From positions 107,314-171,313 of the forward strand of contig MEPC01000019.1 in NCBI GenBank assembly GCA_001769655.1: a stretch of 64,000 bases of DNA, written 5' to 3'. The notes beneath the pieces are model-generated. The model saw nothing but the letters and a program-made list of their open reading frames with translations, was not told the origin of the DNA and ran no database searches. Numbering within the stretch: the stretch's first letter is position 1; each line of letters opens with the position of its first letter. Below are positions 1-11,122 of this stretch, one piece after another. Made by a program: the position numbers and the translations under genes. Origin of the DNA: Bacteroidetes bacterium RIFCSPLOWO2_12_FULL_37_12. Lineage in GTDB: Bacteria; Bacteroidota; Bacteroidia; 2-12-FULL-37-12.

Positions 1-3000
1 TCAAATACCATGGAACTGTCGGGTGTTATTTTAATTTGTGTGGTAACTGTTTTCAGAAAATTTCCGCTTGAGAAAATAATTTCTTTTGAGAAATCAAATA
101 CGCCATCATTATTATAATCAATGAGCACCATGAGATTCTGAGCCGGAGCAGAATCGCTGGCAGATACCGACATTGTATAGTAGGTGTATGTGTTTAACTC
201 TGCAATTTGAGAGCATGTAAAATCCCTGTAATTCTCAACAGAAGTTGAACTCACGTTATTAATTCCAGCTAAATTAAACTTAGTAATTCCCATATTACAA
301 CAGGGACTTAACGTAGCAGGTTTGCATTGCGCTTTCACTGGATTGCTGAATTTCCGTACTTCAATGAAATTTGTCTTAGTGACAGAGTTGTTTCCGAAAT
401 TATTTGTGGCTGTTAAAATAACTGTATAGTTTCCTTCTATCTGATACGCATGTACGGGATTTTGCTCCTCTGAAGTTGTACCATCTCCAAAATTCCATAG
501 CCATTGAGTTGGAGTATTGGTAGAAAGATCGGTAAATGACACCAGACCATTGCAAGTCAATGTATCAATGGAAGTAAAATCAACCACCGGTCTTGGACCT
601 GTGCAGAACCAATCTAATTCAAATCCCGGTTTAGTAACAGTGACATTGGTTGTCTGCCTGATAGTAACAGAAGATCCGGTGGATTGAATAATCCCGCCGC
701 CGGGTAATGAAGTGCCATCATATTTCCCGATTAATGGGGAAGATTTATCAGGACCATCGTAAATGTAAAGAAAATCCTTTGTGTTTTCATAATTAAAAGA
801 AGTAAACGAAAGCTTAATAGTCACGGCTCCTGGTGGTGAGATGGTAACAGATCCATCGGTGTTGCTTGAATAATTTCCGGAACCATTATCATCAAACAAT
901 TTTCCGGTACAAGATGAAAGCATGGTATTACCGGTTTTTGGCATTTTCATAACGCAGGAAACACTGAGGTAATTAATTTTTTTCATCGTATCGGAGCCGG
1001 ATTGATTCAGAGCAATTAATTTTACAGTGTAGGTTCCTTCCAATGAATAAACATGATACGTGTGTTTGGTAGTATCCGTGGTTCCATCTCCGAAATCCCA
1101 TAAAAATTCTGTGGCGGAGGAAGATTGATTGGTAAAATAAACAGTGTCACTGCAATAGGGAGTAAGCGTGCTTGCTGAAAAATCAGCAACCGGAGAAACA
1201 GCGGGATTTTCGAGAATGACCGAATAATCCTCCGCTTGTCCGTAATTTATATCTTTACATGCAAGTAAAAAAACAGAGGACGAAGCAGTAGCCACCCGTA
1301 AGCGTATTTTTTTTCTATAAACAATTGTATTCAGGTCAGGAATAACAATACTGCCGGTCACAGTTCCGTTTAACTCCGTTTTTGAAAACAATAATTCGTC
1401 GGGTTCTGAAAACATTCCATCATTATTCAGGTCGCACCAGATCTTTACATTCTCTTTGTAAATGCTATCCGGATTTAATTTTATTTCAAACGGGTAATTT
1501 TTTCCCACTACTAATGCGGGTGTACTGTTACAGGTAAAATCACGGTAGCCCTCAGTGGCATTTTCAGAAACATTGTCAATGACATCGAGTTTAAATGAAT
1601 TAATTCCAAAACCACAGCAAGTTGTCAGTGTATTTACCGTGCATGCGGTACGGAGAGTTGTGTCTTTTTTTACCGTGATAAAATTGTTTTTAATTAGTGT
1701 ATCATAACCAAAAGAATTTGAGCATTTCAGTGACACTGAATACACACTATCGAATGAATAGACATGCTCAGGATTTTGCAATGTTGAAAAAGTTCCATCC
1801 CCGAAATTCCATAACCAACTGTCAGGACTTAACTGGGAAAGGTCTGTGAATCGTACTTTTCCATCGCAAGGAGCGTTTGTATTAACAGAAAAATCGGGAA
1901 TCGGAACAGGATAGGCACATTCCCATTTTAACATAAACCCACTGTATGAAGAAAAATTATCGGAAGTAAAATGCAACGTAACAGAACTTCCGGTTGAGTT
2001 AATAATTCCACCATTTGGCAAGGATGCGCCACTGTATTTTCCTATAAGAGGACCGGTAGTATCGGGACCGTCATAAATGTAAAGAAAATCATAACCGGAT
2101 TCGGTATTAAAGGTTGAAAAAGTTAGTTTTACACGAATGGCTGAAAGAGGTTTAATAATGACTATATCATCAGCTATATTCTGATAATTCGAACCGCCTC
2201 CATTATCTGTCAGAGTGCCACTACACTGTGTTATCATCATTGTACTATCATACAACATAGCCACGTTACAGCGATATACAATGAAACCGGATTTTTCAAT
2301 AGTATCTGTCCCGAATTTATTAATTGCTATAAGGGTTACGGTATAAATTCCTGTATCGGCATACACATGAAGCGGATTGGGAATAGTATCACTTTTTCCA
2401 TCCCCGAAAAACCATTTCCAACGGGTAGGACCATTCAGAGAAACGTCTGTAAACTGAACAGTGCCATTGCAGGTTGTGTCACTGTCAACAATAAAATCAG
2501 GAACAGGAGGGTTCGTATTGCTCTTTATGATTATTCCGTAGTCCTCCACCTGACCGAGTTGTGGAGAGGTACAGGGTCCCTGATTGCTTTTTTCATAGTC
2601 GCATGAAACCCTGAGGCGCACTAACGTATCGGCTACTGCCGAAACAGGTACGATAAAGTTATCAGAAAATATTTTTGATTTATCAACCGAAAATACTTGT
2701 TCGAGAGTATCTTCAAAGTCACCGTCATTATTATAATCAATCCATACACGCACATCCTGGTAATTGTTGGTACCGGTTTCAATGGTAACGGTATAAATTC
2801 TTCCGGACAGAAGTTCTGACTGGTATTTACATGAAAAATCCTGATACCCTTCAGAGCCATCAGCAGAGAAATTGGTAATGGTATTTAAGGTGAAACCGGT
2901 GATGCCGTAACCACAACAATTATCAATAGTTTGAGGGGCACAGGTTGGCTCTTTGGGAATATTATTAAGTGTCACATGAATCATACTGTCAATTTCAATG

Positions 3001-6000
3001 GAATCGGACCCAAAAGCATTGCTTGTTTTCAGCTTTATTCTATAATAACCATCTTGAGCATACACATGTAAAGGATTTTTTTCCGTGGATGTTTTGCCAT
3101 CTCCAAAGTTCCATAACCACGAGGTAGGAATATTGGCTGTTTTATCGGTAAAGCGAACAATCCCACTACAAGTAATAGTGTCATCGGTTGTAAATTTTGG
3201 CAGGGGAGGATCAAAATTATCATATATGATAATTCCATAATCTTCGGCATGTCCTAATTTAAGTGTGCCACAAGGAGAAGGAGGATCAATTCCAAAAACT
3301 TCAGAAGATACTCTCAGGCGTAGCATGGTATTTTTTATAGCCATAGGAGAAATTTGAACTAAACCCAGATGGTCTTTTAATTTTTTATCGGAGGAAAAAA
3401 CCAATTCAGATGAAGGATCAAATAGGGCATCATTATTATAATCAATCCACATTCTTACATTTTCCTGTAATTCAGGATTTGTTTTAATTAAAACAAAATT
3501 GTCACTGCCGGATAAAACATCTGTATTAATCATGCAGCTGTAATCGTGATATTCCTTAGAGCTATCGAACGTTGAAACATCAATGTTGTTGAAACGCACC
3601 ATGTTGATTCCCGCCTGACAGCAGTATGCCATTGTTGGCGGACTACAGGAAATCGGTTTGGGACCACCTGAAAGAATGTTTATAAAATTTGTTTTAGTGT
3701 TTGTAACCGTATCAACACTATTTGCAGTTGTTAACTTAACAGTGTATTGACCGGGATTCAGATATGCGTGAGATGGATTTTGAGTGGTATCGGTAGTGCC
3801 ATCCCCAAAATCCCATAGCCAGGATCTGACAGCATTTTTTGTCAGGTCGGTAAAACGAATGGTTGAAATGCAAGCAGTGGTTTTATTAGACAAAAAATCT
3901 GTTACCGGTGGCAGTGGATTTGGTTTTATAAAGATGCTATAGTCCTCAATTTCTCCATTGATGACAGGTCCGCAAGCAACTGGAAACGGTTTATCAGCGG
4001 CATCAGAAATGACACGCATGCGTAGCATTTTATTTAACACAGACCGTCCGGAAATTTTGACACTGTCACTATGTTCTTCTGTTAAATTATCAACGGCAAG
4101 AACCAACTCATCCGGTTCTTCAAAAGATCCATTATCGTTATAATCAATCCAGATTCTCACATTTTCCTGTTGATCCATGCTTGTAAAAACTGTAAAAAGA
4201 TATTTAATTCCTTCTTTCACTGTAAAAAATTTTTCACACGAAAAGTCCTGGAATTTATTTTCATTGGGTAACCCAAAACTAACAATAGCGGATGTATCAA
4301 TTAACACTTTCTGAATACCATAACCGCAACAATGGGCAGTCAATACCGGGTCGCAAGTTGAAGGAGATGGCACTAGAGAATCAGGTTTAACCGTAACAAA
4401 ATCTGGTTTAATAATAGTGTCACTCCCTATCCGGTTTGAACAAATTAATTGAACGGTGTATTTACCTCCGGTTTGATAGTAATGGGTTGGATTTTTTACC
4501 GTATCGGTTGTTCCGTCTCCAAAATCCCATAACCAGCGGTTAGGATATTCATTTGACTGATCACGGAAAGTAGCTACCCCACATAAATCAGTGGAATCGT
4601 CAGCAGAAAAATCAGTTACAGGAGGGTTGGTAGCCATACCACATCTCCATGTTGCCTGAAAGCCCGAAAATGAAGTGCCGTTGTCGGATGTAAAAAGTAA
4701 AGTGATTGAAGAGCCCGAAGAAGTAATAATGCCGTCAGTGTTGGGGAGAGAATTGCCTGAAAAACTTCCTATGAGGGATGAGGATGTATCTGCACCATCA
4801 AAAATAGAAAGCATGTCATAGTTGGATTCGGTGTTGAAAGATGAAAATGTAAGTGTAATATAATCAACATTGGAAGGAGAAATAGTTATCAGACCGCTTG
4901 ATTTGTCTGAATAATTACCGGTAAGACCATCATCCATGATTAAACCTGAACAGCTTGTTTGAGTGACACCGATTCCTTGAGCAGGAAAAATCGTGGTGTC
5001 GCAAATCGTGGTTGAGTCAAAAACAATTGTAATAAAATTTGATTTAATCAAGGTATCAGTACCGAAGGAATTTCCGGCAATTAATGAAACGGTGTAAATT
5101 CCGGGGGTCGTGTAACGGTGCATGGGATTTTTTAGAGAACTAGTGGAATCATCACCAAAATCCCAAAGCCAGGAGTCGGGCCAATCGGTAGAAAGGTCGG
5201 TGAAATAAACGGGTCCGCAAGTTGAATCAGTGTCAGAAGTGAAGTCAGCAACCGGAGCGCTGTCCACCATGATACATTCCCAATAGACAGAAAATCCCTT
5301 TTTGGCAACTCCTCCATCGCTGGTGAATCTTAGAGTGACAGAGTTTCCGGTAGAATAAATTGTTCCATTGCCAGGAAAAGAAGTGCCGGTGAATTTCCCA
5401 ATGAGTGGCTTCGAAGTATCAGCACCATCGTAGATGTAAAGATAATCGTAATTATTTTCGAGTTCAAATTCACTGAAAGTTAGTTTTACAATTGTAGCAG
5501 ATGTTGGAGCTAAGGTAATAAACCCGTTTGAATTGTTTGAATAATCATTTTCTGAACCATTGTCGAGCAGGTTACCGGTGCAGTTTGTCTGAGTGACACC
5601 AATTCCGGTTGTAGGGATTATCACAGTGTCACAGGCAGATGTATCCGTAAGAATTAAGATATAACCGGATTTTAAAACAGTATCTGAGCCCTGTGAATTC
5701 GTAGCGATAAGTTTTACAGAATACGAGCCGGATGAATCATAACTATGCGCTGGATTTTTCAGCGTGGAAGTATCTCCGTCTCCAAAATCCCATAACCAGG
5801 AAGAGGGAAGATTAGTTGACAAATCACTAAAAGTGATGTTGCCGCAAGAAAATGTTTTATTGGTTTTAAAATCTGCAGTTGGCTTATCGGTAACAGTAAT
5901 GCAATCCCAGGTTAGTTTAAATCCTGAATTTTCCACACCTCCATCGCTCGTCTGGCGCAGGGTGAGGGAATTTCCGGAAGAAGTAATAATGCCACCTTCC

Positions 6001-7055
6001 GGCAACGAATTGCCTGTGTATTTTCCAATCAACGGACTTGAGACACCGGGTCCATCATAAACATATAAAAAATCATAAGTATCTTCAAAATCAAACGTTG
6101 CAAACGTAAGTTTTACGGCATCAGCTCCGGATGGAATAATCACAATGCTTCCGTCCATGCCGGAAGGATAATCGAATTCGCCTCCTGCATCATACAGGAC
6201 ACCGCGACAGGAAGTTTGAACCGGACCCTCCTGGTCAGATGGAATTAATAGGGTGTCACAATAAATGATAGAATCAACAATGGTTGTCACGTAATTGTTT
6301 TTTATCAAGGTGTCACTGCCGTTTGCATTGGTTGAAATGAGAGAAATCGTAAAGGTGCCGGATGAGATATATGTATGAACCGGAGAAAAATCAGTAGAAT
6401 TATTGCCATCTCCGAAATCCCATAAGGAAGAAATAACAATGCCGTTGGTGTTATTCACGAATGAAACTATTCCATCGCAATCGAATGTATTGATAGCGGA
6501 AAAATCGGAAATGGGGGTCATCCCATTGTCAACGAGCATTACTGTGTAATCCTCTGTTTCACCATAATTAAGATTCATGGCACAGGGGTCATCGGTAAAA
6601 GACCCATAATGCATGAGGACTCTCATTCGCACCGTATCCTGAACAGTGTTGGAAGGGATTTTAAAAGTTCCACTTACCGAATCCATACCACTGGCACGTA
6701 ATATTTGTTCCTCAGGATCAAATGTCAGGTTGTTGTTAAAATCAATCCAGCCCGTAATGTATTCATTGTAACCACCACCTAAATTCACATAGATGGTGTA
6801 ATTATATCCGATAAAAAGAGCAGTGGATTTAGCTGTGTAATCTCCATACGCATTACTGTTTTTTCCGCTGAGGTTGTTCAGGGTATTCAGTGTCACTTCC
6901 GAAATCCATTCGCTTGTGTTATCGTGTCCGGAGGAGGTGCAATATTGGGCGTAGGTTGGAATATTGAGGAGATTGAAAAGGAAGAGAATGTTTGTTACGC
7001 AAAAGACACGGAACATCCAATTTTTATGAATTTTGGCAATTGTTTTTTGTAACAT
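1..7055 (-). CDS. Giant secreted PKD/GEVED/CUB-domain protein (3' end outside window)
   Basis: One reading frame stays open from the ATG at 7055 to the window edge, at least 2350 residues; I checked the frame near 5429, 2072 and 60. The N-terminus is a signal peptide ending TYAQYCTSSG, followed by a GEVED domain. The rest alternates about ten PKD domains (W-x-FGDG motifs near 6410, 5790, 5160, 4520, 3805, 3110, 2405, 1800, 1095 and 495), about five CUB-like domains (motif LYIYDG near 6055, 5430, 4800, 2070 and 755) and about six GEVED domains with CCGxGI cysteine motifs. Such proteins in Bacteroidota are T9SS-exported, surface-attached or released adhesins or polysaccharide binders; the sorting domain would lie beyond the left edge. 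It starts 29 bp after the stop of its tandem paralog, so co-transcription is likely. The ligand is unknown. Confidence 0.85.
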   Translation of the reverse strand, partial: MLQKTIAKIHKNWMFRVFCVTNILFLFNLLNIPTYAQYCTSSGHDNTSEWISEVTLNTLNNLSGKNSNAYGDYTAKSTALFIGYNYTIYVNLGGGYNEYITGWIDFNNNLTFDPEEQILRASGMDSVSGTFKIPSNTVQDTVRMRVLMHYGSFTDDPCAMNLNYGETEDYTVMLVDNGMTPISDFSAINTFDCDGIVSFVNNTNGIVISSLWDFGDGNNSTDFSPVHTYISSGTFTISLISTNANGSDTLIKNNYVTTIVDSIIYCDTLLIPSDQEGPVQTSCRGVLYDAGGEFDYPSGMDGSIVIIPSGADAVKLTFATFDFEDTYDFLYVYDGPGVSSPLIGKYTGNSLPEGGIITSSGNSLTLRQTSDGGVENSGFKLTWDCITVTDKPTADFKTNKTFSCGNITFSDLSTNLPSSWLWDFGDGDTSTLKNPAHSYDSSGSYSVKLIATNSQGSDTVLKSGYILILTDTSACDTVIIPTTGIGVTQTNCTGNLLDNGSENDYSNNSNGFITLAPTSATIVKLTFSEFELENNYDYLYIYDGADTSKPLIGKFTGTSFPGNGTIYSTGNSVTLRFTSDGGVAKKGFSVYWECIMVDSAPVADFTSDTDSTCGPVYFTDLSTDWPDSWLWDFGDDSTSSLKNPMHRYTTPGIYTVSLIAGNSFGTDTLIKSNFITIVFDSTTICDTTIFPAQGIGVTQTSCSGLIMDDGLTGNYSDKSSGLITISPSNVDYITLTFSSFNTESNYDMLSIFDGADTSSSLIGSFSGNSLPNTDGIITSSGSSITLLFTSDNGTSFSGFQATWRCGMATNPPVTDFSADDSTDLCGVATFRDQSNEYPNRWLWDFGDGTTDTVKNPTHYYQTGGKYTVQLICSNRIGSDTIIKPDFVTVKPDSLVPSPSTCDPVLTAHCCGYGIQKVLIDTSAIVSFGLPNENKFQDFSCEKFFTVKEGIKYLFTVFTSMDQQENVRIWIDYNDNGSFEEPDELVLAVDNLTEEHSDSVKISGRSVLNKMLRMRVISDAADKPFPVACGPVINGEIEDYSIFIKPNPLPPVTDFLSNKTTACISTIRFTDLTKNAVRSWLWDFGDGTTDTTQNPSHAYLNPGQYTVKLTTANSVDTVTNTKTNFINILSGGPKPISCSPPTMAYCCQAGINMVRFNNIDVSTFDSSKEYHDYSCMINTDVLSGSDNFVLIKTNPELQENVRMWIDYNNDALFDPSSELVFSSDKKLKDHLGLVQISPMAIKNTMLRLRVSSEVFGIDPPSPCGTLKLGHAEDYGIIIYDNFDPPLPKFTTDDTITCSGIVRFTDKTANIPTSWLWNFGDGKTSTEKNPLHVYAQDGYYRIKLKTSNAFGSDSIEIDSMIHVTLNNIPKEPTCAPQTIDNCCGYGITGFTLNTITNFSADGSEGYQDFSCKYQSELLSGRIYTVTIETGTNNYQDVRVWIDYNNDGDFEDTLEQVFSVDKSKIFSDNFIVPVSAVADTLVRLRVSCDYEKSNQGPCTSPQLGQVEDYGIIIKSNTNPPVPDFIVDSDTTCNGTVQFTDVSLNGPTRWKWFFGDGKSDTIPNPLHVYADTGIYTVTLIAINKFGTDTIEKSGFIVYRCNVAMLYDSTMMITQCSGTLTDNGGGSNYQNIADDIVIIKPLSAIRVKLTFSTFNTESGYDFLYIYDGPDTTGPLIGKYSGASLPNGGIINSTGSSVTLHFTSDNFSSYSGFMLKWECAYPVPIPDFSVNTNAPCDGKVRFTDLSQLSPDSWLWNFGDGTFSTLQNPEHVYSFDSVYSVSLKCSNSFGYDTLIKNNFITVKKDTTLRTACTVNTLTTCCGFGINSFKLDVIDNVSENATEGYRDFTCNSTPALVVGKNYPFEIKLNPDSIYKENVKIWCDLNNDGMFSEPDELLFSKTELNGTVTGSIVIPDLNTIVYRKKIRLRVATASSSVFLLACKDINYGQAEDYSVILENPAVSPVADFSASTLTPYCSDTVYFTNQSSSATEFLWDFGDGTTDTTKHTYHVYSLEGTYTVKLIALNQSGSDTMKKINYLSVSCVMKMPKTGNTMLSSCTGKLFDDNGSGNYSSNTDGSVTISPPGAVTIKLSFTSFNYENTKDFLYIYDGPDKSSPLIGKYDGTSLPGGGIIQSTGSSVTIRQTTNVTVTKPGFELDWFCTGPRPVVDFTSIDTLTCNGLVSFTDLSTNTPTQWLWNFGDGTTSEEQNPVHAYQIEGNYTVILTATNNFGNNSVTKTNFIEVRKFSNPVKAQCKPATLSPCCNMGITKFNLAGINNVSSTSVENYRDFTCSQIAELNTYTYYTMSVSASDSAPAQNLMVLIDYNNDGVFDFSKEIIFSSGNFLKTVTTQIKITPDSSMVF

Positions 7056-7084
7056 GGTTTGTGAATTTTTCAACCGAATTGAAA

Positions 7085-10000
7085 TTATTCCACCATCAAC
7101 AACCGGCGCGACACCATCCCATTCCGGTTTCTGATTGAAATAATGTATGCACCGGATTTTAATTCGGAAACATTCATAAAAGCATATACATTTCCGGAAA
7201 ATGAATTAATTTCTTTTTCAAAAACCTTTCTGCCTGAAATATCAGTGACACACAATTGAATTCCGGGTTGTACAGCATTTGTAATCAAATACACATTTCC
7301 ATTGGCTGGGTTTGGATAAATGTCAAAGGAAAAATTTCCGGATAAATCCTGTTCGCGAATTGTTTTCAATTTACATTCCCAACTGGCGGAAAACCCGCTT
7401 TTATTTATTCCACCGTCTGTTTTCTGACGCAGGGTGACAGCATCGCCGGTGGAAAAAACAGTGCCACCGCCCGGGAGCACATCTCCGGTGAATGAACCAA
7501 TCAAAGGTTGCATAACATCGGCTCCGTCATGGATATACAGATAATCCGCATTGTTTTCAAAGCTGAAAGAAAAGAAAGTCAGTTGAATGATTTTGTCAGA
7601 AGAAGTTGTAATTGTTAATGACCCATCGGTATTTGATTGATAATTACCCGCACCGCCGCTGTCGAAAATTTGCCCGGAACATTGTGTCTGCGTAGTACCT
7701 GCACCCGTTACCGGTATAAATACTGAATCGCAAAAAGAAGAATTTTTATCTACGGTAACGGCATCCGGCATGGAAAGGGTGTCAGCTCCCCACGGACCCG
7801 CAACAATCAGTGTCACTGAATAAAGACCGGAAGCGGAATAAAAATGAACGGGATTAATGTCACTGCTAAATTGTCCGTCACCGAAATCCCAGTTCCATGA
7901 ATTAATAGTATAGACGGAACGATCTATGAATTCAACCATTCCACAGGGTGTTTGCTGGTTAATTTCGAAATCCGCAACAGGAGGCACGGTATCGTACTGG
8001 CATTTCCAGTTTAATATAAAACCTTTTTTCTGGGCTCCATAATCGGATGTAAATTTTACAGTGACACTATTTCCAGGAACAATCACAACCCCTCCACCCG
8101 GTAACAATGTTCCGGAATATTTTCCAACCAGATTACTTACTGTATCGGTATCGGCATATATATATAAATAATCGTAATTAAGTTCAGATTCAAATTCCGA
8201 AAAAGTCAATTTAATGGAGCTGGCTGAACCTGTGCTGATAGTGATGTAACCATTTGCATCAGCAGAATAGGCACTATCACCGCCACCATCATCTGCAAGA
8301 ACCCCTTCGCAATTTGTCTGCAAAATTCCCACTCCTGAATCAGGTAACAGAATGGTATCGCAATAAACCAAATACTTATCTACGGTTATATAATTGGTCT
8401 TAACAAGTGTGTCGTTACCCAGATTATTTCCTGCGATTAAACTCACAGTATAAGTGCCATTGTTAGAATAATAATGAACAGGATTTTGTTCAACTGAATT
8501 AGTTCCATCTCCAAAATCCCATACCCAGGAATTAGGATAATTTGATGAAGTGTCACTAAAAGAAACTTTACCGCAACTAAAAAGATTATCGGCTGTAAAA
8601 TTTGCCACGGGAGGTTGTGTGACAGTAATACATTCCCAGATAATAACAAAACCCTCCCGATTAGCAACCCCATCAGCTGTAAAATACAAGGTCAGTGATG
8701 TACCCGAAGATAAAATAGTTCCACCTTCCGGTAAAGCGGTTCCGGCATATTTTCCGATAAGTGCAGAAGATGTATCAGTACCATCATAAATGTACAGATA
8801 ATCATACCCACTTTCGGTGTTGAAGGATTGGAATATAAGTTTCACCAAATCCGTTCCGGTCGGAGCAATGGTGACGATACTTTGCTGGCTGTTTGAATAA
8901 TAGTTTTTTCCTCCATCATCCATCAGTAATCCATTACATTGATTGAATGTCACTGTGGCTGAATCAACAAATAATAAAGTGTCACATAAATAGGAGGATG
9001 CATCCACTAAAATAGAATTTGGGAAAGCGTAAGAGTTATTCCCAAAGGGATTTGAAACGGTCAGGGTGACAAAATAATTTCCATTGGAAAGATAGGTGTG
9101 TGTAGGATTTCTTTCGGTGCTGGTATTTCCATCTCCAAAATTCCAGAGCCAGGTATCCGGAATGCCGGTTGATTCATCTTTGAATGTCACTGTGCCACAA
9201 GAAATCAATTTGTCAGGAGTAAATTTAGCTATAGGAGGTGTTGTAACGGGCACACAATCCCACCAGAATTCAAAACCATCGTTTTCAGTCCAGGAATTAG
9301 ATATAAACTTCAGGGTAAGCGTTTCCCCGGTAGATTGAATAGTATCATTTATTCCCAGAAGAGTGCCATTAAATGCGCCTATTAACGGGTAAGATGCATC
9401 GGGACCGTCATAAACAAACAAGGTGTCGCTGTAATTATAAACATCAAAAAATTTAACTATAAGTGAAATGTAGGAGAGTCCGGCTGGGTCAATCGTAACA
9501 AACCCGTTTGCGTTAGGATGATAGGATTGGTTTTTACCTGCATCCATCAATAACCCTTTGCAAGTTGTAAATGTGCCACCAGAACCGGAGTCAGGAATAA
9601 CAAGAGTGTCACAAAAGAACAAGGTATTGTCAACGTTTATATAGGACGGCTTGGTTAAAGAGTCACTGCCGAATGAATTACTTACTCTCAGTTTGATGGT
9701 GTATGAACCATTCTGAGTATATTGATGAAATGGGTTTTTCTCAATGGAAGTAGTACCATCGCCGAAATCCCACAGCCAGTCATTTGGAAGATTTTCAGAA
9801 AGATCTTTGAAATAAACAGAACTGCAGGTATTGAGGGTGTTTGCAGAAAACTCAGCGTTGGGCTTATCTGAAATTGTAATACATTCCCAGGTTGCCATAA
9901 AACCGGCTTTGTTAACTCCTCCATCCGAAGTAAAACGTAAAGTCAGTGATTCGGAGGAGGAATTAAAAACGGTGTCATCGGGCACTGATGAACCATTTAG

Positions 10001-10987
10001 AACAGCTAAGAGTGGCGCCGCTGTATCCCTCCCATCGTAAATATAGAGGTAATCATAATTTGTTTCCGATTCAAAATAGTTTATAGTCAATTTTATCATT
10101 GAAAAACCGGTTGGATTAATGGTAATGTATCCGTTACAGTCAGATGGATAGTCACCGTTTTTTCCAGCATCTATGATCAGACCCTGACAAGCGGTGATGG
10201 TTCCGCCGTCACCGGAATCGGGAACTACTGTAGTGTCACAATAAAAAGAACCGGCAACAATGGAAATAAGATTTGATTTGGTCATTGTGTTAGAGCCATA
10301 GGCATTGGTTGCAGTTAGTTTTACCGTAAAGGTTCCATTTTGCATGTAGGTATGAACAGGATTTTGCAGAACGCTGGTAGTTCCATCTCCGAAATCCCAC
10401 AATACGTTATCCACTATGCCAGAAGTTAAATCCCAGAACTGAATGACACCGTCACAACTAAGGGTCTTGTCATAAAAAAAATCCGGTACAGGTGGCACCG
10501 GGTTTGTAGAAATATAAATTCCATAGTCCTCTGCTTCTCCATATTGAAGGTCCATCGCACAAGGGTCGTTGTTGGGACCATAATAATTTAAAATAATTCT
10601 TAGCCGCGTGGCACCATTCAGAGCGGTAGCAGGAACTTTAAAAAGCGAAACAAGTGTATCGGTGCCATTCAAATCCATTATTTTTTCGGTAGAATCAAAC
10701 GCATTATCCTGATTATAGTCAATCCATGCATCCACATATTCGGAATAAGTGCCACCTATTTCCACTGAAAGGGTATAAAATGTAGCGAGGGAAAGTGAAT
10801 CGTACATGAGTGTGAAGTCGCCGTATCCGTTTGCGTCAATTCCCGATTTGTTGTTGAGGGAATTCAACGAAACACTTTCAATCCATTCGGTGGCATTGTT
10901 ATGACCGCTGGAGGTGCAATATTGTGCCTTCAGGTTTGAAGAAAGCAGAAATATGCTAACCAGAAAAAGGGTGTTTGTTATTTTCAT
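7085..10987 (-). CDS. Secreted PKD/CUB protein with T9SS type A sorting domain
   Basis: About 1300 residues. I chose the ATG at 10987 rather than the upstream one at 11065 because it begins a clean signal peptide (MKITNTLFLVSIFLLSS, cleavage after LKAQ). In order there is a GEVED domain (about 20-170), then five PKD-plus-CUB-like pairs (five WDFGDG or WNFGDG motifs, five Y-L-Y-I-x-D-G-type motifs), and a C-terminal T9SS sorting domain beginning IYPNPANGNVY and ending RRLLMVE. The family is exported through the outer membrane by the type IX system. It is a paralog of the larger protein immediately downstream and shares its signal-peptide junction AQYCTSSGH. The repeats suggest expansion by unequal recombination. 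Function is probably adhesion or matrix binding; no catalytic motif is visible. Confidence 0.9.
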   Translation of the reverse strand: MKITNTLFLVSIFLLSSNLKAQYCTSSGHNNATEWIESVSLNSLNNKSGIDANGYGDFTLMYDSLSLATFYTLSVEIGGTYSEYVDAWIDYNQDNAFDSTEKIMDLNGTDTLVSLFKVPATALNGATRLRIILNYYGPNNDPCAMDLQYGEAEDYGIYISTNPVPPVPDFFYDKTLSCDGVIQFWDLTSGIVDNVLWDFGDGTTSVLQNPVHTYMQNGTFTVKLTATNAYGSNTMTKSNLISIVAGSFYCDTTVVPDSGDGGTITACQGLIIDAGKNGDYPSDCNGYITINPTGFSMIKLTINYFESETNYDYLYIYDGRDTAAPLLAVLNGSSVPDDTVFNSSSESLTLRFTSDGGVNKAGFMATWECITISDKPNAEFSANTLNTCSSVYFKDLSENLPNDWLWDFGDGTTSIEKNPFHQYTQNGSYTIKLRVSNSFGSDSLTKPSYINVDNTLFFCDTLVIPDSGSGGTFTTCKGLLMDAGKNQSYHPNANGFVTIDPAGLSYISLIVKFFDVYNYSDTLFVYDGPDASYPLIGAFNGTLLGINDTIQSTGETLTLKFISNSWTENDGFEFWWDCVPVTTPPIAKFTPDKLISCGTVTFKDESTGIPDTWLWNFGDGNTSTERNPTHTYLSNGNYFVTLTVSNPFGNNSYAFPNSILVDASSYLCDTLLFVDSATVTFNQCNGLLMDDGGKNYYSNSQQSIVTIAPTGTDLVKLIFQSFNTESGYDYLYIYDGTDTSSALIGKYAGTALPEGGTILSSGTSLTLYFTADGVANREGFVIIWECITVTQPPVANFTADNLFSCGKVSFSDTSSNYPNSWVWDFGDGTNSVEQNPVHYYSNNGTYTVSLIAGNNLGNDTLVKTNYITVDKYLVYCDTILLPDSGVGILQTNCEGVLADDGGGDSAYSADANGYITISTGSASSIKLTFSEFESELNYDYLYIYADTDTVSNLVGKYSGTLLPGGGVVIVPGNSVTVKFTSDYGAQKKGFILNWKCQYDTVPPVADFEINQQTPCGMVEFIDRSVYTINSWNWDFGDGQFSSDINPVHFYSASGLYSVTLIVAGPWGADTLSMPDAVTVDKNSSFCDSVFIPVTGAGTTQTQCSGQIFDSGGAGNYQSNTDGSLTITTSSDKIIQLTFFSFSFENNADYLYIHDGADVMQPLIGSFTGDVLPGGGTVFSTGDAVTLRQKTDGGINKSGFSASWECKLKTIREQDLSGNFSFDIYPNPANGNVYLITNAVQPGIQLCVTDISGRKVFEKEINSFSGNVYAFMNVSELKSGAYIISIRNRNGMVSRRLLMVE

Positions 10988-11122
10988 GAATAAGGGGTTT
11001 AAAAAAGGAGAGTAAAGGTAGGAAAAAGGAATTAGATTACAAAGTAATTTAATGAAAACTGACAAAAGTCAGTTTTGGTGCTTTCGGATTGGGACTTCTG
11101 ACTTCTTTCTTGCATCAAAACG

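Noticed and set aside
2367..6060. Many short open frames on both strands in the first 7 kb
   Set aside because: All are shadows of the single long minus-strand frame, which is open to the window edge.
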